Below, in pieces: positions 9,499 to 18,253 of a stretch of DNA of 64,000 nt (positions are counted from its first letter, which is position 1; each line of letters opens with the position of its first letter). A program made the translations under genes and the position numbers. The notes under the pieces were generated by a model that was given only the letters and a program-made list of their open reading frames with translations, was not told where the DNA came from and did not search any database. The stretch spans positions 310,001 through 374,000 of the forward strand of contig NZ_JAPTNL010000002.1 in the NCBI RefSeq assembly GCF_026891095.1. Direction: 5' to 3'. Source of the stretch: Roseovarius salincola (GTDB lineage Bacteria; Pseudomonadota; Alphaproteobacteria; Rhodobacterales; Rhodobacteraceae).

Positions 9499-10629
9499 AT
9501 GGGTAACAACGACAGGGAGCCACAATTGGCGCAGACTGCGAACAATGATGCGTTCGTTGCATTCGAACGCGTGCAGAAGAGTTATGACGGCGAGACCCTA
9601 GTCGTCAAAGACCTCAATCTTTCGATGCCGAAGGGCGAGTTTCTTACGATGCTCGGGCCATCGGGGTCCGGCAAGACGACCTGCCTGATGATGCTGGCCG
9701 GGTTCGAGACCGCCACCCATGGCGAGATCAAGCTGGATGGTCGGCAGATCAACAACATTCCGCCGCACAAGCGCGGCATCGGGATGGTTTTCCAGAATTA
9801 CGCCCTGTTCCCGCACATGACCGTGGCCGAGAACCTGTCCTTCCCGCTGGAAGTGCGCAAGATCGGCAAGTCCGACCGCGAGGGCAAGGTCAAACGCGCG
9901 CTGGACATGGTGCAGATGGGCGATTTCGGCGGACGCCGGCCCGCGCAGCTTTCGGGGGGTCAGCAGCAGCGGATCGCCTTGGCCCGCGCTTTGGTATTCG
10001 AGCCCGAGCTTGTCCTGATGGACGAACCGCTTGGCGCGCTTGACAAGCAGCTGCGCGAACACATGCAGTTCGAGATCACCAACCTGGCGCATGAGCTGGG
10101 GATCACGACGGTCTATGTCACTCATGACCAGACCGAGGCATTGACGATGTCCGACCGTGTGGCGGTGTTCGACGATGGCCGCATCCAGCAGCTTGCGCCG
10201 CCCGACGAACTTTATGAAAGCCCCGATAACAGCTTCGTGGCGCAATTCATCGGCGAGAACAATACGCTGGCGGGCACGGTCAAGGAGATCAGTGATGATA
10301 TTTGCCTGGTCGAGTTGGACGATGGTGGGTTGATTGACGCCAAGCCGGTAAATGTCAGCCAGCCCGGCGAGCGCACGACCATTTCGATCCGGCCCGAGCG
10401 GGTCGAGGTCGATATCACCAAGCTGGGCGAGAATGCCCATACGCTCGATGCCGAGGTGCTGGAGTTCATCTACATGGGCGACGTGTTCCGCACCCGCCTG
10501 AGGGTGGCGGGGCGCGACGACTTCATCATCAAGACCCGGAATTCGGCGGATCAACGGCGCCTGAAGCCGGGTGAGAAAATCAAGATCGGCTGGTTGCCGC
10601 GCGACTGTCGCGCGCTCGACGCGGTCTAG
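9499..10629 (+). CDS. potA: polyamine-type ABC transporter ATP-binding protein
   Basis: Cytoplasmic ATPase subunit of a PotABCD-like importer, 376 residues. Walker A is GPSGSGKT (53-60), the Q-loop lies in VFQNYALFPHM, the signature is LSGGQQQR near 151, and Walker B with the D-loop is LVLMDEPLGALD. The last ~110 residues form a TOBE domain, as in PotA/FbpC-type ATPases. It is the first gene of potA-potD-potB-potC. The substrate may be putrescine or spermidine, but could be another cation or even an ectoine-related compound given the neighbourhood. A short GC hairpin (10648-10671) follows its stop before potD. Confidence 0.92.
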   Translation: MGNNDREPQLAQTANNDAFVAFERVQKSYDGETLVVKDLNLSMPKGEFLTMLGPSGSGKTTCLMMLAGFETATHGEIKLDGRQINNIPPHKRGIGMVFQNYALFPHMTVAENLSFPLEVRKIGKSDREGKVKRALDMVQMGDFGGRRPAQLSGGQQQRIALARALVFEPELVLMDEPLGALDKQLREHMQFEITNLAHELGITTVYVTHDQTEALTMSDRVAVFDDGRIQQLAPPDELYESPDNSFVAQFIGENNTLAGTVKEISDDICLVELDDGGLIDAKPVNVSQPGERTTISIRPERVEVDITKLGENAHTLDAEVLEFIYMGDVFRTRLRVAGRDDFIIKTRNSADQRRLKPGEKIKIGWLPRDCRALDAV

Positions 10630-10739
10630 ACCATGTGCATTCGTGCCCCTCGGGGCGCGATAAGCCCGAGGCTTCGCCGTTCCCGCCCGTAACGCGGAGC
10701 CCAAAGTTCAAAACGGGAAAATAATGTTGGGAGCATGAA

Positions 10740-11852
10740 ATGAAACTAACGACGACTCTTATGGCCTCTACCGCGCTGACGGTTGCCGCTGTCTCAGCGC
10801 ACGCACAAGACATGGCCGATTCGCTGACGCTCGTTTCTTGGGGTGGCGCTTATCAGGAAAGCCAGATGAAGGCTTACGTTGAACCTTACATCGCCGATAA
10901 CCCCGGCGTGTCGGTCACCTGGGACGAATCCTCGGCCGAAGCCGTCGCCAAGCTGCGCGCAATGGATGAGGCCGGCAACTTGACTTGGGATCTGGTGGAT
11001 GTGACCGCCGCGGACGCGATGCGCCTTTGTGATGAAGGCCTTGCAATGGAAGTCGATCACGATGAAATCCTGGCGCCTGCCCCCGATGGCACTTCGGCGT
11101 CAGATGACTTCGGTGACATGATTGTCAGCGACTGCTTCATCCCGCAGATCGCCTATTCCTATACCTTCGGCTACCGCAACGACGTGGCCGAGTGGAACGG
11201 TCAGGTCCCGACCGAAATCTGCGACGTGTTCGACCTGGAAACTTTCCCGGGCAAGCGCAGCCTCGAGAAGCGTCCGCACAACAACATGGAATGGGCGCTG
11301 ATGTGCGACGGTGTCGCGCGTGATGAAATCTACGATGCTCTGGAAACCGAAGAAGGCCGGAACCGTGCGCTCGCCAAGCTCGATACCATCAAGGATGAGG
11401 TGGTTTGGTGGAGCTCTGGCGCCGACACTCCGCAGCTGCTGGCCGACAAGGAAGTTGTGTTCGGCTCGACCTACAATGGCCGTCTGTTCAGCCTGATTGC
11501 CGAGCAGAATCAGCCCGTGGAAATGATGTGGGACAGTCAAGCGTATGACATCGACGGCTGGATCATCCCGGCCGGTCTGGAAGACGACAAGCTGGCACGT
11601 GTGCTGGACTTCCTGTACTTCGCCACGGACACGCAGCGTCTTGCAGATCAGGCCAAGTACATCTCCTACGGCCCGGCGCGGAAGTCTTCGGCACCGCTGG
11701 TCGGTGAGCACGCGGAGCTTGGAATCGATATGGCTCCGCATATGCCGACGAGCCCGGAAAACTCCGTGAACGCGTTCGTCATGAACTTCGAATGGTGGGC
11801 TGACTACCGCGATGATCTGGACGCGAAGTTCCAGTCGTGGCTGGCCAACTGA
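10740..11852 (+). CDS. potD: polyamine-type periplasmic substrate-binding protein
   Basis: Extracytoplasmic solute receptor of the Pot-like importer, 370 residues. A Sec signal peptide spans roughly residues 1-22, with cleavage predicted after VSAHA. The mature protein begins with SLTLVSWGGAYQ, typical of PotD/PotF-type proteins (SBP family 1/8). Several Trp and Asp residues in later segments (WWSSGADTPQLL, QAYDIDGWIIPAGLE) fit an amine-binding pocket. It lies between potA and the permease genes, with a perfect 11-bp hairpin just downstream (11878-11903) that should raise its mRNA level above that of the permeases. Substrate specificity cannot be fixed by eye. Confidence 0.9.
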   Translation: MKLTTTLMASTALTVAAVSAHAQDMADSLTLVSWGGAYQESQMKAYVEPYIADNPGVSVTWDESSAEAVAKLRAMDEAGNLTWDLVDVTAADAMRLCDEGLAMEVDHDEILAPAPDGTSASDDFGDMIVSDCFIPQIAYSYTFGYRNDVAEWNGQVPTEICDVFDLETFPGKRSLEKRPHNNMEWALMCDGVARDEIYDALETEEGRNRALAKLDTIKDEVVWWSSGADTPQLLADKEVVFGSTYNGRLFSLIAEQNQPVEMMWDSQAYDIDGWIIPAGLEDDKLARVLDFLYFATDTQRLADQAKYISYGPARKSSAPLVGEHAELGIDMAPHMPTSPENSVNAFVMNFEWWADYRDDLDAKFQSWLAN

Positions 11853-11877
11853 TCGGTCTCGCCGATACCTGACCATG

Positions 11878-11903
11878 CGGGAGGGCCGTGCGCGGCCCTC
11901 CCG
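11878..11903 (+). terminator. intercistronic hairpin between potD and potB
   Basis: A perfect 11-bp stem, CGGGAGGGCCG (11878-11888) with CGGCCCTCCCG (11893-11903), and a TGCG tetraloop. No U-tract follows, so it is more likely an attenuator or an mRNA-stabilising element that protects the upstream binding-protein message than a full terminator. Confidence 0.7.
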
Positions 11904-11938
11904 ACCACAAAGAACAAAAGCATACCGACGGGGACAAG

Positions 11939-13606
11939 ATGAGCGATACCACCGATACTGGCCCGGTTCTGGCCGCTGATGGGACGCCACTCAAGCGCAG
12001 CCTGCGGCGCGCGATCCGCGCACAGAAGCTGCGGGCGCTAGCCCTGATAGCACCTTTGCTGATCTTCGTCCTCGTGACTTTCATCGCGCCGATCGCGGAC
12101 ATGCTGTTCCGCTCGGTCGAGAACCAGATCGTCTCGAATACGCTGCCCAATACAGTGGCGGCGCTTGATGACTGGGATGGCACCGGCGATGACCTGCCCG
12201 GTCAGGACACGTTCGAAGCACTTTACTACGACATGTTCCTTGCCGCCGAATCCAAGCGCCATACGCGGCTTGGTTCGCGTCTGAACTACGAAGAGTCAGG
12301 TATCTCTTCAATGTTCCGCACATCCGGGCGCAAGGTGGATGATATCGGCGAGGACCAGATTGACGCTCTCGAGGATATCGACGCGTCGTGGGAAGATGAA
12401 ACCTTCTGGTTCAACATGATGAGCGGAGCAGATGACGCGCCAAAGGCATCCGGCATACTTGCGGATCAGCGCGAGCGTCTTGCCAAGCTGAATCAGTCCG
12501 GTTTCGACGGCGAAGTGGGCTTTGCTCCGTCGCAGGAAATCGCCGACCTCCTGCCGCGTACCGTGCGCGCTTATACCGCCTTTGCCCTCTTCACAGCCAT
12601 TGCCGACGAAGATGTCGTGGCCGAGGAAGAACCATGGGAGGCTGTCAAGGTCGCCCTTGTCGAGGATCTGCACTCGGGCGCCGATCTGTCGGGATATGAT
12701 GGTGCGGGCGCCGAGGAATTACGCGCCGCCCAGTCCGGATTGGCCGACCAGCCCGCGATCGACTACAAGCAGGCGTTCATCGACATGAACGAGGACTGGG
12801 GCAACCTTGACAACTGGAAAACCATCAAGATGTTTGCGCCCCCCTTCACGGCGGGGTATTTTCTGAACGCGGTCGATCTGCAGAAAACCCCTGATGGAGT
12901 GCAGTCGCGCCCCGAGAACGAACAAATCTACATCATGCTGTTCCAGCGCACGCTGTTCATGTCATTGGTCATCATGGGCAGTTGTATTCTGCTGGGCTAT
13001 CCCGTCGCCTATCTGCTGGCGACCTTGCCGGCGCGCTCCGCCAACCTTCTGATGATCCTGGTGCTTCTGCCCTTCTGGACATCGCTTCTGGTGCGCACAT
13101 CCGCCTGGAAGGTGATGCTGCAGCAGCAAGGTGTGATCAACGATACGCTGGTCTGGCTGGGGCTTGTGAATGATGCCGGCCGACTGGTGATGATCAACAA
13201 CCAGTTTGGCACGATCGTGGCGATGACCCACATCCTGCTGCCCTTCATGATCTTGCCCATGTACTCGGTAATGTCGACCATCCCGCAGACCTATGTGCGT
13301 GCGGCCAGATCGCTTGGCGCGACCAACTGGACATCTTTCTGGCGGGTCTATTTCCCGCAATCGGTGCCGGGGATCGGTGCGGGGTCGATCCTCGTGTTCA
13401 TCCTCTCCATCGGCTACTACATTACGCCCGAGATCGTGGGCGGCACCACCGGCACGTTCATCTCGAACAGGATCGCCTATCATATCTCCAGCTCGCTCAA
13501 CTGGGGTCTGGCGGCGGCGCTTGGTTCGATCCTGCTGTTCGCGGTCCTCATCCTCTATTGGGCCTATGACAAGATTGTCGGCATCGACAACGTGAAGCTG
13601 GGGTAA
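11939..13606 (+). CDS. potB: ABC transporter permease (PotB type) with long extracytoplasmic insertion
   Basis: Inner-membrane permease of the Pot-like importer. From ATG 11939 (GGGGACAAG upstream) it is 555 residues, about twice the ~280-300 usual for PotB. The first membrane helix is at about residues 33-55. Then come roughly 260 soluble, acidic residues with no obvious helix, and the remaining helices form a standard BPD_transp_1 domain from about 330 to the end, including the coupling-helix EAA-like segment YVRAARSLGATNWTSFWRVYFPQSVPG. The insertion falls between TM1 and TM2, which would place it in the periplasm. The frame is clean, so this is not a fusion artefact. It is followed by potC after 4 bp. 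Confidence 0.88.
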   Translation: MSDTTDTGPVLAADGTPLKRSLRRAIRAQKLRALALIAPLLIFVLVTFIAPIADMLFRSVENQIVSNTLPNTVAALDDWDGTGDDLPGQDTFEALYYDMFLAAESKRHTRLGSRLNYEESGISSMFRTSGRKVDDIGEDQIDALEDIDASWEDETFWFNMMSGADDAPKASGILADQRERLAKLNQSGFDGEVGFAPSQEIADLLPRTVRAYTAFALFTAIADEDVVAEEEPWEAVKVALVEDLHSGADLSGYDGAGAEELRAAQSGLADQPAIDYKQAFIDMNEDWGNLDNWKTIKMFAPPFTAGYFLNAVDLQKTPDGVQSRPENEQIYIMLFQRTLFMSLVIMGSCILLGYPVAYLLATLPARSANLLMILVLLPFWTSLLVRTSAWKVMLQQQGVINDTLVWLGLVNDAGRLVMINNQFGTIVAMTHILLPFMILPMYSVMSTIPQTYVRAARSLGATNWTSFWRVYFPQSVPGIGAGSILVFILSIGYYITPEIVGGTTGTFISNRIAYHISSSLNWGLAAALGSILLFAVLILYWAYDKIVGIDNVKLG

Positions 13607-13610
13607 GGCC

Positions 13611-14786
13611 ATGACAATTACCATCACCCAACCGAAACCCGTTTCCTTCGCCGCCCCCGTGGCGGGATTGGCCGGGGCTTTTGCGGGCCTCTTGGTGGGC
13701 ACCGCGCATGACAACTCTTTGCTTGGGTTGGTCATCGGCTTTGTGTTGACCGCGGCTCTGGCATTTGTCTGGTTGAGCGTTTTCCGGAAGGAGCGTATAG
13801 CACGATGGGTCACTTTTATTGCTTCGGGAACAATGGGTTACCTGTTGGCCGACGCGATGGGGGCGGTTATCGGGTTAGGGTTCGGCTGGCTGATCGGGTG
13901 GTTCATCTTCTGGCTGGGCGAGGGGCGTTACCGGGCGAAGCTGCCACCCTATACCACCGGGCAGCAGGTGTTCTACCACTTCGCGTTCCGGGTTCTGTGC
14001 GGGATGATCTTCTTTTTCCTGATCACGCCCATCGTCGTCGTGATGCCGCTCAGCTTCAATGCGCAGGACTTCTTCACCTTCACGCCCGAGATGCTGCGGC
14101 TGGACCCCGCGGGGTATTCTCTCAAGCATTACAAGGACTTCTTCACCAATGACGACTGGCAGCAGGCGATGTGGAACTCGATTTCCATCGCGCCGGTGGC
14201 GACGTTGTTGTCGGTGGGTTTCGGGACTTTGGCGGCGATCGGGTTGAGTGACGAGCATGTTCCGTTCCGGCGGGCGATCATGACGATTCTGATTTCGCCG
14301 ATGATCGTTCCGTTGATCATTTCGGCGGCGGGGATGTATTTCTTCTACTCGCGACTGGGGCTTCAGGGCACCTATTGGGGTGTCGTCCTGGCCCATGCCG
14401 CGCTGGGAATTCCCTTTGTTATTATAACGGTAACGGCCACCTTGGTCGGGTTCGACCGGTCGCTGACGAGGGCGGCGGCGAATATGGGGGCGAACCCGTT
14501 GACGACGTTTTTCCGGGTGCAGATGCCGCTGATCCTGCCGGGGGTGATTTCCGGCGGGCTGTTCGCCTTCATCACCTCGTTCGACGAGGTCGTGGTGGTC
14601 CTGTTCGTCGGCTCGGCGGGGCAGAAAACCCTTCCGTGGCAGATGTTTACGGGCCTTCGCGAGCAGATCTCGCCGACCATCCTGGCGGTCGCGACGATCC
14701 TGGTCGTCATCTCGATCATGCTGCTGACAACAGTCGAGCTCCTGCGCCGCCGCTCCGAGCGCCTGCGCGGCCTGACCCCCGGCTGA
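13611..14786 (+). CDS. potC: ABC transporter permease (PotC type) with extra N-terminal membrane segments
   Basis: Second permease, 391 residues against ~260-280 for typical PotC. Residues 1-110 hold additional glycine-rich hydrophobic segments (two or three helices) before a regular permease domain that begins near FRVLCGMIFFFLITPIVVV. The EAA-like loop is LTRAAANMGANPLTTFFRVQMPLILPG. Its start is 4 bp after the potB stop, so the two are certainly co-translated. The N-terminal extension, like the potB insertion, suggests an unusual assembly for this importer. About 480 bp without a gene follow. Confidence 0.88.
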   Translation: MTITITQPKPVSFAAPVAGLAGAFAGLLVGTAHDNSLLGLVIGFVLTAALAFVWLSVFRKERIARWVTFIASGTMGYLLADAMGAVIGLGFGWLIGWFIFWLGEGRYRAKLPPYTTGQQVFYHFAFRVLCGMIFFFLITPIVVVMPLSFNAQDFFTFTPEMLRLDPAGYSLKHYKDFFTNDDWQQAMWNSISIAPVATLLSVGFGTLAAIGLSDEHVPFRRAIMTILISPMIVPLIISAAGMYFFYSRLGLQGTYWGVVLAHAALGIPFVIITVTATLVGFDRSLTRAAANMGANPLTTFFRVQMPLILPGVISGGLFAFITSFDEVVVVLFVGSAGQKTLPWQMFTGLREQISPTILAVATILVVISIMLLTTVELLRRRSERLRGLTPG

Positions 14787-15268
14787 CGCCCGAAACTTCA
14801 GTACAAATCGTCCGTTTTGTACGGCGGTTTTGTACCGAAATCCGGCGGGGCCGTCCTCGTTCTGTACAAATCCCCCGATCAGGTGCTTTTGCGCCGGGTC
14901 GGGGTGGGTTTATTTGGAGGGGGGGGTGATTGGGGGTCAGAACCGTGATGGCCGTGTAAGGCCGAAGGAGTCTGATCGGGTCTGAACTGCCCTTGGCCAC
15001 ATCGACAAGCGCTGCACGGCGGAGTCACCGAATCTGCCATTCGCGCGTCGCGCAGCATTTGGACCGATTGAGAGCAGGCCTTTTTCAAGGCTCTCGGAGA
15101 GGGAGGATCAAACATGGCCGCGCCCCTCGAAGGGCAGATCATCGCACTGCTTGAAATGCGCGCGGGCGACGGCGTGTCGCAAGCCGAATCTTGCTGGCTT
15201 TGGATCATTAATCCCGCATGTTCGGTAACCTGATCTACCGCGGCATCGCGGCCATGCCCCAAGGGCAA
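14787..15268 (+). other. gene-free stretch with repeated GTACAAA motifs
   Basis: No convincing gene. At 14801-14870 there are four copies of GTACAAA or its complement TTTGTAC (see the repeat entry). A 39-codon frame at 15115-15234 with a GGGAGGA leader is open, but I recognise nothing in its product and would not call it a gene. No terminator with a U-tract is visible after potC. The right part is the 3' flank of the convergently read universal stress gene. Confidence 0.5.
14801..14870. repeat. four GTACAAA/TTTGTAC motifs, possible regulator binding array
   Basis: GTACAAA at 14801-14807, TTTTGTAC at 14815-14822 and again at 14828-14835 (13-bp period), and TGTACAAA at 14863-14870. The first two can pair as a 7-bp stem with a 7-nt loop; the middle two are direct repeats. 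The dense spacing in a gene-free stretch suggests protein binding or RNA structure. I know no matching regulator. Confidence 0.4.
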
Positions 15269-16132
15269 TCACCTGCTGCGAAGTGGCGGGATCGCAAGAA
15301 CATCGACGGTTGAACTTCTCAGAACCTGCTCGGTGACGCTGCCTATCATCAGTTTTCCCACTCCACTCCTCCCGTGAGTAGAGAGCACGATAAGATCGGC
15401 TTTTTCCGCTTTTGCGGATTTCAGTATCTCGTGCTGTGGCGCTGTCGATTCATAACGTACCACCTGGTGGCACCCGCCGAGCCCGGATGAGACAACGAAT
15501 TTCGCAAGATCGCGGGCTGCGTCCCGCTTCTCGTCATCGAGGTTGTTCTGCTGATCATCCCTTGGCATAGAGCCGCTGAAGGTCAACCGCAGCGCTGGCG
15601 CATCAAACACATAGAGAAGAGAATTTTTTGCTTGTTCGGTGATCCCGAGCGCGGGTAGCCGCCGAAGCGCGTCGCGAGACCCGTCAGAAAGATCAGTTGT
15701 CTGCAAAACATGTCTGTAACGCGCCGCCGGCGTCGCGTTTACCATGAGGACGGGACAGGTCACCGATCGGATTGTCCGTTCTGCAGTGGTCCCGATAAAG
15801 ACATCTCTGAGAACTTGCCGCCGATGTGGTCCAATGACCAGCAGGTCAGGTTCCAGTTCCTCTGCAGCCCTGACAATCCCGGCGAAAGGCGACGCGAGAA
15901 TGACGCGCGTTTCGCAATCCACGCCATCCACATCCCGAAGCGTTTCGGCCAGCAGCCGCAAAAGCTTGCTCCCCTGATCGTATTCGGCATCGACGACCCG
16001 TTTTGGTTGATCATCGTCAACGACGTGGACAACGTGGAGCTTGGCCTCAAACTGTCGCGCAAGAAGTGTCGCGCGTCGAAGCGCCCGATCTGATCGTTCG
16101 GAGAAGTCCGTGGCAACCAAGATCATCTCCAT
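15269..16132 (-). CDS. universal stress protein, two UspA domains
   Basis: Tandem UspA protein of 287 residues. The first domain begins MEMILVATDFSERSDRALRRA and has VIGPHRRQVLRDVFIGTTAERTIRSV near 130. The second ends with the nucleotide-binding pattern STHGRSGVGKLMIGSVTEQVLRSS, a G-2x-G-9x-G(S/T) ATP-binding motif. The ATG at 16132 is preceded by GGAAAGGA; longer in-frame starts run into the divergent promoter region. It is divergent from the small HTH gene at 16265, with 132 bp between. USP genes beside Kef-type antiporters suggest a shared stress response; that is inference. Confidence 0.9.
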   Translation of the reverse strand: MEMILVATDFSERSDRALRRATLLARQFEAKLHVVHVVDDDQPKRVVDAEYDQGSKLLRLLAETLRDVDGVDCETRVILASPFAGIVRAAEELEPDLLVIGPHRRQVLRDVFIGTTAERTIRSVTCPVLMVNATPAARYRHVLQTTDLSDGSRDALRRLPALGITEQAKNSLLYVFDAPALRLTFSGSMPRDDQQNNLDDEKRDAARDLAKFVVSSGLGGCHQVVRYESTAPQHEILKSAKAEKADLIVLSTHGRSGVGKLMIGSVTEQVLRSSTVDVLAIPPLRSR

Positions 16133-16264
16133 CGCATTACGTCCTTTCCGGCTATTTCGATCCGCCCGTTCTTTGAACGTAAAAACGCTCAAAAACCTGT
16201 CTGGATCAATAAACTCAGCTAAAATACGGTATAGGAATACAAACGGGGTGAAAAGACGTTCAGC

Positions 16265-16507
16265 ATGTCTCAAGAGCAATATCAAACCGTAAAGGACGTG
16301 GCTGAGCTGCTTAAGGTCAGCGAAGTGACGGTTCGACGCTGGATCAAGGACGGCGAGCTTCGCGCAATTGATATCGGCAAGGGATGGCGCATAGGCCCGG
16401 GTGATCTTGATGCCTTTCTCGAAGGTCATGCGACACAACCCGCATCAGCAGTGAACGGGGCGGCAGACAAGCCTCGCGCCGGTGACAAGAAGGAGCAGAA
16501 GAATTGA
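16265..16507 (+). CDS. small excisionase-type helix-turn-helix DNA-binding protein
   Basis: 80-residue protein with a MerR/excisionase-like winged helix (HTH_17): YQTVKDVAELLKVSEVTVRRWIKDG followed by a wing ending in GWRIGPGDLDAFLE. The C-terminal 25 residues are polar and probably disordered. It overlaps the antiporter start by 4 bp (16504-16507, ATGA), so it is co-translated and probably regulates the operon or the divergent stress gene. Despite the family name nothing else here is phage-like, so I read it as a local transcription factor, not a true excisionase. Confidence 0.85.
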   Translation: MSQEQYQTVKDVAELLKVSEVTVRRWIKDGELRAIDIGKGWRIGPGDLDAFLEGHATQPASAVNGAADKPRAGDKKEQKN

Positions 16508-18225
16508 TGGAAGTGATTGTTCAGTCGCCGTTTGCAGAGATCGCAGCACTTTTGGTGATGGCGGCGGTGATCGGGTTCTTCGGGATCATCCTGCGCCAGC
16601 CGCTCATCGTCAGCTTCATCGCGGTGGGCCTCATTGCGGGGCCTTCGGCGCTGGACGTCGTGCGGTCGGACGAACAGATCAGTCTTCTGTCAGAGCTCGG
16701 TATCGCCGTGCTTCTTTTCCTTGTCGGCATCAAGCTCGATGTGAAACTCATCCGTTCGCTCGGGGCTGTGTCACTTCTGACGGGTCTGGGCCAGGTCGCT
16801 TTTACCTCGATCTTCGGATACCTAATCGGGTTGGCTTTGGGGCTGGGCGCGGTCACAAGCCTCTATGTTGCGGTCGCGCTTACGTTTTCGTCAACGATCA
16901 TTATCGTGAAACTTCTGTCGGACAAGCGCGAGATCGACAGCCTGCACGGGCAGATCGCACTTGGTTTCCTGATCGTGCAGGATCTTGTCGTGGTTCTGGC
17001 CATGATCGCGTTGTCTGCGATCGGAATTGGCGCGGCAGGCGATGGCCATGGCGGCGGGTCGGTGACGATGGTGCTGGGGTCTGGCCTGGCAATGGTGGCA
17101 GTCGTTATCTTGTTCGTGCGCTACGTTGCGAATCCGCTGACCGAGCGCCTGGCCCATGCGCCCGAGCTTCTGGTGATTTTTGCCATCGCGATGGCGGCGA
17201 TGTTTGCGGCGGCCGGAGATATTGTGGGACTGGGCAAAGAGGTCGGCGGGCTTCTCGCGGGCGTAGCACTCGCGTCCACACCTTACCGCGAAACCATCGC
17301 GGCCCGTCTTGCACCGTTGCGCGACTTTCTGTTGCTTTTCTTTTTCATCGCACTCGGGTCCGCGCTGGATCTGTCGCTACTGGGGGCGCATGTCACCGGT
17401 GCGATCATTTTCTCGCTATTCGTTCTGATTGGGAACCCGCTGATCGTGCTCGTGATCATGGGGGCTTTGGGCTACCGCAAGCGGACTGGTTTTCTTGCCG
17501 GTCTGACGGTCGCGCAAATCAGCGAGTTTTCTCTGATCTTCGTCGCCATGGGGGTTTCGCTGGGACATGTGCAGGAAGATGCCCTTGGTCTTGTCACCAT
17601 GGTCGGCCTCGTGACCATCGCGGCTTCTACCTACATGATCACCTATTCGCACCAGCTTTATGCCGTGTTTGAGCGGTTCTTGGGTGTGTTCGAGCGCAAG
17701 GGCACCCCGCGCGAACCCTCCGAGACAGGCGCGCATCGTAACGACGGCCACAAGGTGCTTGTTTTCGGATTGGGGCGGTTTGGAACTGCAATCGGACTTC
17801 GCCTGCAGAAACGCGGCATCAAGGTGCTGGGGGTCGATTTCAACCCAATGGCGATCAGACGCTGGCGTGAACTTGGACTTGAGACGGAGTTCGGCGACGC
17901 ATCCGACCCGGAATTCGTGGCCGAACTGCCCCTGCCGTATGCGGAATGGATCGTCTCCACGGTGCCGATCCATCCCACGGGTCTCAGCCATGAGGACACG
18001 CGCACGACGCTGATCCAATTAACCCGCACCTCCGGATTCCGTGGCCGTATCGCGGTTGCCTCGCACCATCCGCGTGATACGGAAGAGCTGTTCGCCTCCG
18101 GTGCTGATCTGGTGCTGGAGCCCTTCCAGGATGCCGCTGACCGCGCGGTCGAATTGCTCTGCGGTGCCCCGGAAGAGGAGCGAACCGAAATTCCATCCAT
18201 CACATCCGAGGAACAGCAGGCATAG
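16504..18225 (+). CDS. Kef/CPA2-type monovalent cation:proton antiporter with TrkA-N domain
   Basis: Integral membrane antiporter of 573 residues. The first ~390 residues hold 11-13 hydrophobic helices of the Na+/H+ exchanger (CPA2) family, including GLIAGPSAL, LLFLVGIKLD and TFSSTIIIVKLLSDKREIDS. A cytosolic linker follows, then an RCK/TrkA-N domain from about 415 with the nucleotide motif VFGLGRFGTAIG. It is coupled to the small HTH gene. The family exchanges K+ or Na+ for protons and is often gated by NAD(H) or glutathione adducts; which ion is moved here is unknown. The stop is followed by a hairpin and TTT (18225-18253). Confidence 0.9.
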   Translation: MMEVIVQSPFAEIAALLVMAAVIGFFGIILRQPLIVSFIAVGLIAGPSALDVVRSDEQISLLSELGIAVLLFLVGIKLDVKLIRSLGAVSLLTGLGQVAFTSIFGYLIGLALGLGAVTSLYVAVALTFSSTIIIVKLLSDKREIDSLHGQIALGFLIVQDLVVVLAMIALSAIGIGAAGDGHGGGSVTMVLGSGLAMVAVVILFVRYVANPLTERLAHAPELLVIFAIAMAAMFAAAGDIVGLGKEVGGLLAGVALASTPYRETIAARLAPLRDFLLLFFFIALGSALDLSLLGAHVTGAIIFSLFVLIGNPLIVLVIMGALGYRKRTGFLAGLTVAQISEFSLIFVAMGVSLGHVQEDALGLVTMVGLVTIAASTYMITYSHQLYAVFERFLGVFERKGTPREPSETGAHRNDGHKVLVFGLGRFGTAIGLRLQKRGIKVLGVDFNPMAIRRWRELGLETEFGDASDPEFVAELPLPYAEWIVSTVPIHPTGLSHEDTRTTLIQLTRTSGFRGRIAVASHHPRDTEELFASGADLVLEPFQDAADRAVELLCGAPEEERTEIPSITSEEQQA

Positions 18226-18253
18226 GAAACAGCGCTCCGGCGCGTGTTCCTTT
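18225..18253 (+). terminator. probable terminator of the antiporter operon
   Basis: GGAAACAGCGC and GCGCGTGTTCC form an imperfect stem directly after the stop codon, followed by TTT. The mismatched base near the middle lowers confidence. Confidence 0.5.

Noticed and set aside
9499-14786. pot operon as the ectoine importer
   Set aside because: A strong terminator separates it from doeD and its proteins are PotABCD-like; the link remains speculative, so no ectoine role is assigned.
15115-15234. 39-codon frame with a GGGAGGA leader
   Set aside because: Product unrecognised and without any fold signal; could be chance in a GC-rich gap.
16265-16507. Excisionase-like HTH gene as a sign of a prophage
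   Set aside because: No integrase or phage genes nearby and it is coupled to an antiporter gene; excisionase-type HTHs are common in ordinary regulators.
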